A program made the position numbers and the translations under genes. Shown piece by piece: positions 55,018 through 64,000 of a DNA stretch of 64,000 bases. The number at the start of each line of letters is the position of its first letter. The first letter of the stretch is position 1. Origin of the DNA: Orientallactaga sibirica (taxonomy: Eukaryota; Chordata; Mammalia; Rodentia; Dipodidae); NCBI GenBank assembly GCA_036365145.1, contig JAEOAD010000034.1:17885501-17949500 (forward strand), in the 5' to 3' direction. The notes under the pieces were generated by a model that saw only the letters and a list, made by a program, of their open reading frames with translations, had not been told where the DNA came from and searched no databases.

Positions 55018-55405
55018 TGTGGTGGTTTGAATAGATGTCTGCCAATTGATTCAGGAATTTATTAAAGCTTGTAATTTTGATCTTCAGCTGCCTAGCTGGA
55101 GGAGGTATCACTGTCAGCAGATCCTAGGACCCATCCCCAAAGTGTGTTTGGGAACAGATCTGTTTCCAGCAAAAAAAAGATAGGCAGAGTGCTTGAGCTG
55201 TGCCATGATTGGGGTTCCTGAAGTGTACTTGCTTGTGCAGGTAGTGGTTGCACTTTTTCTCTCTGAAAGGATCTTTGAAAATGGCCCAGCTTCTTCTGCC
55301 ATTATGGAACTTTCCCCCGATCTGTAAGATTCAAATAAATTTCCTTTCTTCCATAACTGTGTCTGTTCTATACATTCATCCCAGCAACTGAAGCTGACTG
55401 TGACA
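55018..55405 (+). repeat. MaLR element 2, 3' LTR
   Basis: 388 bp, 'tgtggtggtttgaatagatg' to 'gctgactgtgaca', preceded by the purine tract 'gggcggggagagccaggggc'. The 138 aa minus-strand frame is antisense here. Confidence 0.85.
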
Positions 55406-55410
55406 TTCAT

Positions 55411-55550
55411 GTAAATCCTGATGCATAAAGTGGAGTTCACATATAACTGGAGTTTATTTGCAATGGCAAAATGGCACTGGTGCCCCTGTGCATTCTCTCT
55501 CTCTCTCTCTCTCTCTTCTATGTGTCTCAATAAAAATTAATTTTAAAACA
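55411..55550 (+). mobile_element. DIP-type SINE, 5'-truncated
   Basis: Only the body and tail: 'cctgatgcataaagtggagt', 'ggagtttatttgcaatggc', (CT)n at about 55493-55516, 'caataaaaattaat'. The tRNA-like head is missing. Confidence 0.75.
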
Positions 55551-55637
55551 GTTCAGTAAAGTCATTTGTAAGGCACTCCATCCTTAGCAAATTTATATGT
55601 CATTACTGTAAAAATAAATACTCATAAAATTGGGAAA

Positions 55638-55750
55638 TGAGGCTTGTGATGTAGCTCCATGATAGAGAAGTAGAAGCATTGGCTTAGCATGTATGAAACA
55701 CTGATTTTCTCTCCTGGATCCATGGTTAAAGAAACACACACACAATCTGC
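55638..55750 (+). mobile_element. ID SINE with (CA) tail
   Basis: 'gaggcttgtgatgtagctcc', 'ttggcttagcatgtatgaaa' and 'ttttctctcctggatcc', then an A/CA tail. Confidence 0.65.
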
Positions 55751-55854
55751 ATCACATACATGCATAATCTGCACACACATCATATAACACACAGACTCTA
55801 TAAACACACATGCCCCAAAATTCTGCATTTGAACCAAAAGACTTATATTTAAAT

Positions 55855-55965
55855 TCTAGCTCTGCCACTTTATAGTTGTATGGCTTTAGACAAGTCACTT
55901 CACTTGGAGCCTTGGTTTCTCCTTGAATAAAAGGAGAGATTATCTGTCCTGTTTGATGGGATTAG
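55855..55965 (+). mobile_element. MIR relic
   Basis: 'agctctgccactttatagtt', 'tttagacaagtcacttcact' and 'gccttggtttctccttgaat' follow MIR closely. Confidence 0.85.
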
Positions 55966-58900
55966 TATTTAGGTCAAATGAGATAATGCAAAATAAATCC
56001 TTTATTTTTAAAGTAAAGTGCTGCTTATACAGCAAGAAACAATCCCACCACCAATGGTACCTGTTTCCTTTTCTTTGTGCTTCTCCTTCATTTCCAAGCT
56101 CAAGTGAGAAGACCAACACCTTCCAGTGTATGCTTACATACAATGGCTGGGCTTGTTGAACTTCTGAGTAAGTACAGGAAACCATAATTTTCCACTTCTT
56201 CTGCACGGGCTGTAAAGGAGAAATGGGAAAACCCTATTTTGCTTGATTCCAAGTTTTGTAGGTGGCTAAGCTGGCCAGTGTCTCTGTTCAGGAAGCTCTT
56301 CTCTTAGGCACAGATGGTTCTGCCTTGTTCAGTCTCTCCTTGAAGCCTAGTTAAGGAGGACAGGCACAGTCTCTGGATCTGCCTTTCCAGTTGGACATAG
56401 GAAGGTCATAATCACTTTTCTGCCATCTCTGTCAAGCGTTATGAGAGGACATTGATCTTTCTGAAGCCCATATTAGCTTGTCCACTATAGGTGAAACTAA
56501 GGGGATAATAAGCTGAAAAGAAAGGGTAAGTTGAAATATTGAGTCACAGGAATCACATGATGTACCTCATGAATCCTACTCATGCTCTGAGAAGAGGAAC
56601 AGTTGATCCAGTGCTCATAGAAGTCTAGGGAGGGAAGCATTAGAAGCACTAGGTTCATACAGGGAGAAGAGTCCCTAAGAACTTCCTTCCATGGTTTCCT
56701 TTATGTCACTCTTCTTCTATCAAAACTGACTTCTGGGTATACTTGGTAAATGTTCCAGACATTACTAATGAGCATGTTGCAACAGTTGGTTAATGCTTCC
56801 CATTCTTTTGAACCAGAGTTCCCTTATATGTTCTCAGCAGCCTTACCATATCAGACAGGGTTTTCAGAATTCCTCCTAAGCTACACAGGCTGAGTAGCCA
56901 TGCACATGCTGAAGGAGACTGAGTAGATAAGTGTCATGAACGGAGCCTCAGCTTTATCCAGGACAGATCCCTTATCTCTTCTTCATATTGAATTTCCTAT
57001 GAGGATGTCTCCTAAACAGCAAAGAGCTGCTTCAGGAAAAAATAATTAAAAGAAAATACTACTTCCAAATTTAATTCCAAATTAATGGTAATGAATAGAC
57101 AAATTAGGGCAAGCATCTGTCAGTCCTTCAGTAGCTGCTTACAGCTTAGTAAACAGACATAAATATCTTACAAACCGACAGTAGGATTGATGATGGATGG
57201 GGATAGGGAGTTTTAAACAGGGGGACGCATCTCATGCCTGAAGCATGTAGGTGAGACATTGCTGATCTGAGCATGCATGGCTACATTCATCTACATTCCC
57301 ACCTGTTTCATTTTCCCCATTTCCATTGCTGACTTAGAGACAAAGGACTCAAGCTCTCCAACATGTGATGACAAAAGGGATATCAAAATGACTAGCACCA
57401 TAATTTTATGCTGAAGCCTTCCTCAAAGAAAGCTTATCTCCAGAGTTTATCTTAATGAGAGTATCCAAGTATCTAATTCTTCAGATGGCATGGGGAATTA
57501 ATAGTGACCCACTGGGTGTAAACAACCTTCCCATTCACAAATAAGCAGCCACAATAGTAGCATTAGCATTAATAGACTGTATGAACTGACGACACACAGT
57601 GAGGTTCTGAACAGCTTCCTACCTTGCTCAGTCCTCATACTATGGAGGAATAATTAGAACTCAGGTCTTTATTTCACTCCCAAACCTAACTCATTTTCAC
57701 TATCCTAAATTGCCTTGGCCATTATATAGTCTTGGTATTTTTCACATTCCCTGAATGCCTTTTCTTAAAGTTCTACCAAATTTTAAGCTATTGTTTTGTG
57801 CTCTGCCAGTCTTATATTTCCACTTACTGCACAGGCAATCTGCTTTGGCCCATGCAATTAAAAACTACAATGGTGAAAATAAATGAGTGAGTGAAGAAAT
57901 GCATAGCTGAATGAATGAAGGATAAACTAAGTGAATGAATAAAGAAATTCACAATGCATGCCGAGAAACACTGAAATCCAGTGAAGACAATGAGTCACAG
58001 ACTAGAGACAAGGTTCAGAGAGAGGCAGGAGAGAATTATCAAGTGGGAACAGTTCTCAAATGGAAGTGGAAATCTTCACAGAAACATCTGAAGGTTGAGG
58101 ACACAGACCTCTTTAAAGGATGGAAAGAGGAATGCAGAGATCTGGGTTGTGCTGCATCACATGTATCTAAGTGATAAATATACACATCAGAGCTTTCAAT
58201 CGTGGTGAGGGAGAGAGGGAGGGCTGCTGCTATCACATCCTGCTTGGTGTCCTTGAACAGGTTTAGCTATAGGCTTCAATCCAACCTGTGTTGTTAGGAA
58301 TGGGATGCAGGTGATGGGAGAACCACAGGTCCCAAGAAGATCAAGGCACATGCTTTAATGCCTCAATTACAGTTCTGCTTGTAAGGCTTTCAAAGACAAT
58401 TTAGCCTTTCTCTGTTGGGAAGGGCCAGACACAAAGAAAGGCATGGGCCTTTTTGGAACACAGAAATCATGAGTGTCTATAATTAACTCTCCTGCTAAAG
58501 GGACTAGGGTTTTGGTACACAACATGGCCTGTATGTGAGAATGGAAATTGTACTATTCATGGGCTATAGAGTGGGCTCTCTACCCAAGACTGCCTGACAC
58601 AGCCTGATAAGGCTTCAAGTCAGGAGTGGTTGAGGTAAGGAATTAAGAGAAAGAGAGAGTTCTAACCAGGAAGAAGGAGGAAAAGGAGAATAAGGAGGGT
58701 AAAAGAAAACTGACAATTTATTGTGTCCTAGTGTCACTGCATTTTGTGGGACATGGGAATCCATGGACTTTTTTTTTTTTTTTTTTTTAAATAAGAAGCA
58801 GAAGACAAACCCTCCCTTAAGTACTGTTGCATTGATTCTACATTTCTTTCTGGGAAATTTTATTTCATTTTCCTCTCCCATACTCATATTGATACCTTGT

Positions 58901-59403
58901 TAGCCTTCCCATGGAAGTTTGAATAAGCAATCATCCTCCCAAAAAAAATCATCCTGGAGCAAAGTGCTTGCATTTTCTTTCTAGTACAAAGCAGTGAATG
59001 GCATGGGATGCCTCATAGTGAGAACTGTGCATCTGAGACAGAAGCTCTGAGGTCCACATGGTAGGGATACCTTATAAGAATTTAGCATTTAAAACTGCAG
59101 AGAAGAATGTCAGATGATTACGTTGAAAAGGGACCACAGAGATATGATCTGGTATGAAGGAGAACATGGGAGAGAGATCTGTGACAGTGTTACACCCTTG
59201 ACATTGGAGCAGCAGGAGTCAAAAGCTTCATGCCCTTGGCCTAAGGCAATGTAGACCACCAGTGTTGAAAACAGCAGGATTTCCAAGTTGATAACATATA
59301 ATATACTTGAAATGAACCAAGAAAGTTGATGTGATGTTTTCTTAGCACAATAATAAGAAGTATTTTTATTACAATAATAATGATGATGGTATAAATTTAA
59401 GAG
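55966..59403. other. Unique-looking DNA
   Basis: 3.4 kb without a gene or clear repeat. T20 run at 58769-58788. Frames of 60-122 aa (for example 59110-59478 minus) show no domain. This is the longest repeat-poor stretch in the window and could be intron or conserved intergenic DNA. Confidence 0.4.
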
Positions 59404-59540
59404 ACAGGCCATACATTGCATGCACGTAATCCCAGCACTTGGAGGTAAAAGGATGAGGAATTCAAGATCATCTTCCACTACAAAGCATGTTCCAGTCCAG
59501 TGTAGGCTACATAAGACCCAGTCTTAGAAAACCAATAATA
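59404..59540 (+). mobile_element. B1 SINE
   Basis: 'cgtaatcccagcacttggag', 'gtaaaaggatgaggaattca', 'taggctacataagacccagt'. Confidence 0.75.
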
Positions 59541-59691
59541 TTAATATGAAACAATATAAATGTGGGTGGGGGGAGGAAGACATGTTGAGAAATGATTAAC
59601 AAGTTTTTATCCTTGATAGTAATGATGGTTTTGTGGGGGTATACCTATCCCCAAATTCATTGAGTTGTCCAAATTAAACAAATACAGCTTT

Positions 59692-59703
59692 GGGGGGGGG
59701 GGG
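59692..59703 (+). repeat. G12 homopolymer
   Basis: Twelve consecutive G at the left edge of a B4 element ('ggctaggggatggagaag' follows). Confidence 0.9.
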
Positions 59704-60003
59704 CTAGGGGATGGAGAAGAGGTAATGTTCTTGCCTCAAAAAAATAAGGACCTAAGTTTGTATTCCTAGCACCCTCATATGCCAGGCATGATGTCTCACA
59801 AGGGGAGGTGGAGACAGGGGGATCCCCAGGGCTTGCTCCTAACTTTTCTATCTGAATCCATGAGTTCCAGTTTCAGAGAGAACCTGCCTCATGACAATCA
59901 GTGGCGATGACATAGAGAGGACACTAGATGTTGAGCTCATTCCTCACATGCACACACACATATACAGAAATGTGCACATGCACGCCACATACTCCCACAC
60001 ACA
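59704..60003 (+). mobile_element. B4 SINE with (CA)n tail
   Basis: 'ctaggggatggagaagaggt', 'aggtggagacagggggatcc', 'gaacctgcctcatgacaatc', then a CA-rich tail. Followed by a T/GTTT-rich stretch (60006-60036). Confidence 0.7.
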
Positions 60004-60084
60004 GGTTTTTTTTGTTTGTTTGTTTTTGTTTTTTTAATGTCAAGAGCCTATAACTGAACAGGTCATAAGCCCAAGAAGGGAAGC

Positions 60085-60262
60085 TACTGCTATTGTTTGG
60101 CTAAATGGGTATAGTATGGCCACCAAACTGCTCTTTAAATATGCATGTTTCTGTCCATATATTAATACTATTCTCCTGTTTGGTTAGGGAAGCTTCTCTT
60201 TTTCAAATGATACATCTCTATCACACCCTCCAAGCCTCAGGGACCATTGCAGAAGAGGTCCT
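60085..60262 (+). mobile_element. Rodent (Lx-like) L1 3' region fragment
   Basis: 'ttggttagggaagcttctct', 'atgatacatctctatcacac', 'cctcagggaccattgcagaa' resemble Lx L1 3' UTR and the copy at 32690. It stops abruptly at the edge of the CpG-rich patch. Confidence 0.5.
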
Positions 60263-60625
60263 TTCATCCTCTCTGGACGCAGGTGGGCTCTTGGAGGCGG
60301 CTCCTGTGCCTGTGTCCCCGCATCCCGCCTAACAGCCTAGCGGCATCTCGTCTCCCGCTCTGGGTCTGGGGAGACCCTCTTTCAAACACGCATTATGAAA
60401 GCCACCTGCGGCTTAAAAGGCAGCTCAGAAGTGTTTGGCGGCTGCGCGGGCTGTACCATGGGCGCCTATGCTCACAGCGAGTCCCAGAGAGCCATGCAAC
60501 CAGCGGAGGCCCCAGCCGCCAGGGCAGCCTGGGCCCGGCCCTCCGCAGCCTCAGGAGAGGGAAACCTTCCCTGACGAGCAGCCCCAGCCCCAGGCGTCCT
60601 GTCCAGGGCGTTCCCTGAACTTCTC
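60263..60625 (+). promoter_or_regulatory. CpG-rich promoter-like patch
   Basis: About 21 CpGs by eye in roughly 350 bp, against very few elsewhere. It has an E-box CACCTG (60403-60408), a TATA-like TTAAAA (60413-60418), and 40 bp further an ATG in strong Kozak context (accATGg, 60458-60460). That ATG opens only 38 codons (stop 60572-60574). It could be a gene promoter with first exon, a lncRNA promoter, or a G+C-rich retrocopy. I do not recognise the encoded peptide. Frames of 123, 69 and 109 aa also cross it. Confidence 0.4.
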
Positions 60626-60650
60626 ACAACAAGCTCAGTGTTAGGCTGCA

Positions 60651-61419
60651 GCACTTCAAAGTTTCCCATTTGAAGGGCTGAGAATGTCTGATTCAACGCA
60701 AAAGAAAAAGTAAAGTGGTAAAAGAAAAAGGAGGGAGAATAAAGGAGAGAGAAAGAGAGAGAGAGAGAAAGACTTAAAAAACAAACCATAGAACAGTTCA
60801 ACGGTGGGGCGGGGGTGGTGGTGGTAATTATTCAAGCTGAAGAAAAGAGCAGTGGGAACAATGATGCGTCCACCCCACACCTGCCCCACTGCATTCTAAC
60901 TGTAGGGAAAGTTTACTCAGAGGAAGGTAAATAATCTGGGCTTGCCAGGAATTGGGGTGAACAAAACCATGGGAAATAAAAGACACAGACAAGAATGGTT
61001 GCGGCTTCTTAGAATAAACCGTGTTTTCTCTTTTGTAGCTCTAACATTGACAGGTAAATGTGAAGTTCCCGTCAACACCCCCCTCCCACCCAGAGAAGAC
61101 CCCTTTGACCCTTTGATGATTCATCTCCTTAGTGTCATGGATGAGTCCTCAAAACAGAGTTTACTTCACAGATGTCCAGAGAGGTCAGGGCTGTGTGTGT
61201 TCTGTTTTTTTTTTTTTTTTCTTTCTTTTTCATGTGTATGTGCATGTTGTAGACACACGTGTGTATGAGTGCCTGTCATTGTGTGTGCGCGTCGACGACA
61301 GGTGGCTTTCTTGGTCACTCCTCACCTCACTCTTTCTTACACAGGGTTTCTTTTTTCTTACTGAACCTATAGATAACCAATTCTGCTAGAGGAGCTAGCC
61401 AGTGAGCCCTAAGAGAGTC
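60651..61419. other. Unclassified DNA downstream of the CpG patch
   Basis: GA-rich at 60720-60775, G-rich at 60803-60826, T run 61206-61220. A possible 15-nt exon at 61039-61053 is noted in the findings. No gene confirmed. Confidence 0.4.
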
Positions 61420-61545
61420 CTTGCCTCTGTTTCCTCAGTGCTGGGGACTGCCTGACATTGTGTGTGGAGACTGGGAATCTGAGCTCAGGCCTTCATGCTT
61501 ATAAGGATGAGCACTTTTACCCACTGAGCCACCTCTCTGGCCCAC
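61420..61545 (-). mobile_element. B4 SINE fragment, antisense
   Basis: 'cagtgctggggactgcctga', 'atctgagctcaggccttcat' and 'acccactgagccacctctct', then 'ggccca'. Confidence 0.7.
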
Positions 61546-64000
61546 CGTGTGGCATTAACACATGACACTCTGCCAGTAAGTCAGTATGTGCGTCAATAAG
61601 CAAGTGACTGGCATGAAATAGACCTACAGATCACTGTCGGCATAACACTGCTTCTCTAAATAAAAGGCACCATAAACTAGTTATTTATTCAGACAACATG
61701 GAAACTTCATCTATCAAATACAAAGGGCACAGAAGGCTCTATGGGAAAAGTTCTACGAAATCAAAGAAGGACTCTGGAAATTCATTGCACGGTAAAGAAG
61801 CAGTGTGTGCAGTTATCTTTATAGCAGAGACAGAAAAAAGAGTAAAGCATAGATATTAACCTTTAGTGGGAGACAAGTTAGAGCTATAGTAAGGCACTAG
61901 TGATGGTCAGGGCTTAAAAAAATCATAGAAGAGTGCTTAGCATATTTAACATGCTGAATAAATATTTCATCCCTTTGTGCAGTTCTGTTGTGATCATTTT
62001 TTATTTATAATCTCATTGAGTCTTTGGGAGACTGCCAGAAGAAAACTGAAAGCTTATATTACCTGTCCAGGTTCATTCATTTGGTAAACCAGCATCCAGG
62101 ACAGTCCCTTCAGGTGCATTCTTTCTGTATCTTTATATCTGTACAGTGTCATTTCCCTGTGTCACTGATTACAACATCGAGGATTGTGGAGAATTTTGCA
62201 ATGCTGTGGGTGGTAAACCAAAATTATCTTAGACTATTGTTGGTCCCCTTCATAGTCATTTATAATCTGTTCAATACCTAACCTAATATCCTTTGACTTT
62301 CAGGTAAAACTTTTAAAATATGTTAATTAACTAAGTCATTAGCAGACCACAAGTGTCTGCCAATATCATGAGATGATAGCAGAGACTTCCATATTTTTCT
62401 GTAACCAGAATACCTGCAAAAGTATTTGTTAAATGTATCGATTTATGATGTTCCTTTGTTCTGTGATTACAAAAAAATAAAATCATGTAATACTTCCACA
62501 GTGAAACAGGCCATTCTGAATGATAGGAATCCATGCTCAAGTTACCAGAGGTATAGTTGTTTCCAGGTTCTTGGGATTTTATTTAAAGACTTGGAAAAGA
62601 TGCACGCTAAAGGTCAAGCATGGAGAAATTGTATCATGAGCAAAGGGACACAGAGTACACGTCCTCCAGGGTTAAATCATGCACTTCCTCTAGGGTTAGC
62701 GGACCTTCTGAGGGAAAAAGTACTCTAGGGCCCTGGTTATTGCTCAGGGCATCTTTTAAGGAGTCTATGAGGAGAAGAGGTCAGCTGCTGAAGAACATAG
62801 TTTAGCTGCCCTCTATTTTGATTGATAGACTAGAGTTATATAAGTTTTTCGTCTACTTCACTTATTATTTCCCATGAGGCATTTGATTTTAATCATATGT
62901 ATACCCAATTATGTTTGGGCATAAAATGGTATGTGGGGATTTTTCTCTAAAAGTTTGCTTAAAGGCAACAGTTTGCCTTACGGAACATGCACCCAAATTC
63001 AGTCCAGCTGGATCTGCCATTGCAATTCTGGTTTTAAACATATTGAAGATCATATTTGCATAAAAATTGATCACAAATAATGGTTGCTAGTGGATGGGAA
63101 TTCTATTTCACTGTTTGGAGGGAGGAGTTCACGCAGCTTAGTGTATGGTGATCCCAAGTTCCCAGCAGGTCTCTAGGTACAGTTTAAGCTAGGGAAGTAT
63201 TATTGTTGATGCCAAGTGGAGTCCCCATCAGAGAAGCTTGTAGGCCTCATTCACGGTCATGGTCAGTCACATTTGGCTGATAATAAACTATATCTTATTC
63301 CCATTGGAGCAAGAAATGTGATTTACATTGACAAATTACAAACCTAAACTCAATTATTCCTCTACTTCATCTTCCATATTGTCTACCAGACTGCAAACTC
63401 GAAAGTAAGCCACAGGTATGAAGAGTGAAGCAGACACCAAGGAAAGTAAATTACTAGTTGAGACTATTTTAATAAAGCGCTCATCCAGTACAAAGATTTT
63501 CTTAGAACAACTTCAGTGATTCTTAAATATTTCTAGACATGAGTCTAGCTACACTTGGGGAACTTCTCATTCTAAAAGAGCAAAATTGAATCTCCCAAAT
63601 ACTTCTTTTTATACGAAAATGGAAATTCTATTTGTAATTTTACTGTCAATTGGATTATTAAAAATAACTCTGATCTGTTTAATTATGATAGTAATACCCT
63701 CCCTCCACTTTAAATCTTTCCTCTCTAAACTCAGAATCACTGTTACACTAGATCCTCTTTAGAGAACATGTTTTTAGGTACATTCCAGTTATAGTCCTTA
63801 ATAAGATGCAGAGCATGTCAGGGTCGGTCTTCAAATAAAGATGCCAGACAAAGACAAATGTTTTGGTCTCTAGGAGCCTGATAACAGAGCTTCTCCTTGG
63901 GCATCCACTTCATGAATGTAGTCTGAGTTCACATTAACTTTTCTACACCTTGAGAAGGGGGAATTTGGTGCCAGCAGCAATATTGTTAGTTCATCTACAT
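61546..64000. other. Unique-looking DNA
   Basis: 2.4 kb with no gene or strong repeat. A weak MIR-like patch lies near 61990-62100. Frames of 60-100 aa (62024-62281, 62426-62728) have no domain. Confidence 0.4.

Larger units (their letters stand above)
53317..55405 (+). mobile_element. Complete MaLR element 2
   Basis: LTR (53317-53701), internal (53702-55017), LTR (55018-55405), starting 4 bp after the right target copy of element 1. Flanks cttaa and ttcat are not a clear duplication, so the element is older or its edge has mutated. The internal region holds 'ttggaactgggctactgggc', a typical MaLR block. Frames of 117 and 161 aa in it are not genes. Confidence 0.85.

Noticed and set aside
55114..55530. 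138-aa minus-strand reading frame
   Set aside because: Antisense to the 3' LTR of MaLR element 2 and a truncated SINE.

Overview
This is an ordinary stretch of mammalian nuclear DNA: A+T-rich, poor in CpG, stop-rich in all frames and crowded with retrotransposons. The repeat set points to a rodent of the Myodonta: B1, B4, ID and B2-superfamily SINEs, rodent-type L1 3' regions and MaLR (MT/ORR1-like) LTRs. The commonest SINE has a tRNA-like head reading 'gctggagagatggctta', a body with 'gcacaaggtggcacatgcat', and a (TC)n-(AAATA)n tail. That form matches the DIP family of jerboas and their relatives (Dipodoidea), so a jerboa such as Jaculus is my best guess. This rests on recalled repeat structure, not on a search.

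I find no convincing protein-coding gene, tRNA, rRNA or CRISPR array. The open reading frames are short, and the longer ones lie in or antisense to repeats: 168 aa and 161 aa antisense to MaLR internal DNA, 139 aa in an L1 3' region, 138 aa over an LTR. The only coding-derived material is decayed L1 ORF2. The window is best read as intergenic or deep-intronic DNA.

Layout. 1-13.4 kb is dominated by L1: an old L1 ORF2 relic (2.87-6.4 kb) is interrupted by a SINE, an LTR, a B4 and a younger L1. More young L1 3' regions sit at 1.84-2.7, 6.6-7.9 and (minus strand) 11.6-12.95 kb. 13.4-34.4 kb is mostly single-copy-looking DNA with scattered DIP SINEs, solo LTRs and MIR relics. 34.4-36.2 kb is one L1 insertion with a perfect 15-bp target duplication, a 5' inversion and two nested SINEs. 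36.2-45.5 kb is largely unique and holds the best candidate conserved regulatory element (44.16-44.56 kb). It also holds a site hit in turn by a B1 and an L1 (38.76-39.36 kb). 45.5-55.4 kb is a MaLR cluster: a fold-back copy, an antisense 3' end, and two full LTR-internal-LTR elements lying almost end to end. 55.4-64 kb is mostly unique, with a CpG-rich promoter-like patch at 60.26-60.62 kb.

Points most worth checking: (1) a long DIP subfamily whose body carries a near-consensus CTCF motif; (2) the CpG-rich patch with a TATA-like box at 60.4 kb; (3) the homeodomain-motif cluster at 44.4 kb; (4) a near-identical inverted repeat that looks like a SINE tail moved with its 3' flank; (5) several large inverted repeats made by MaLR elements. 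I see no new protein-coding or defence system here.
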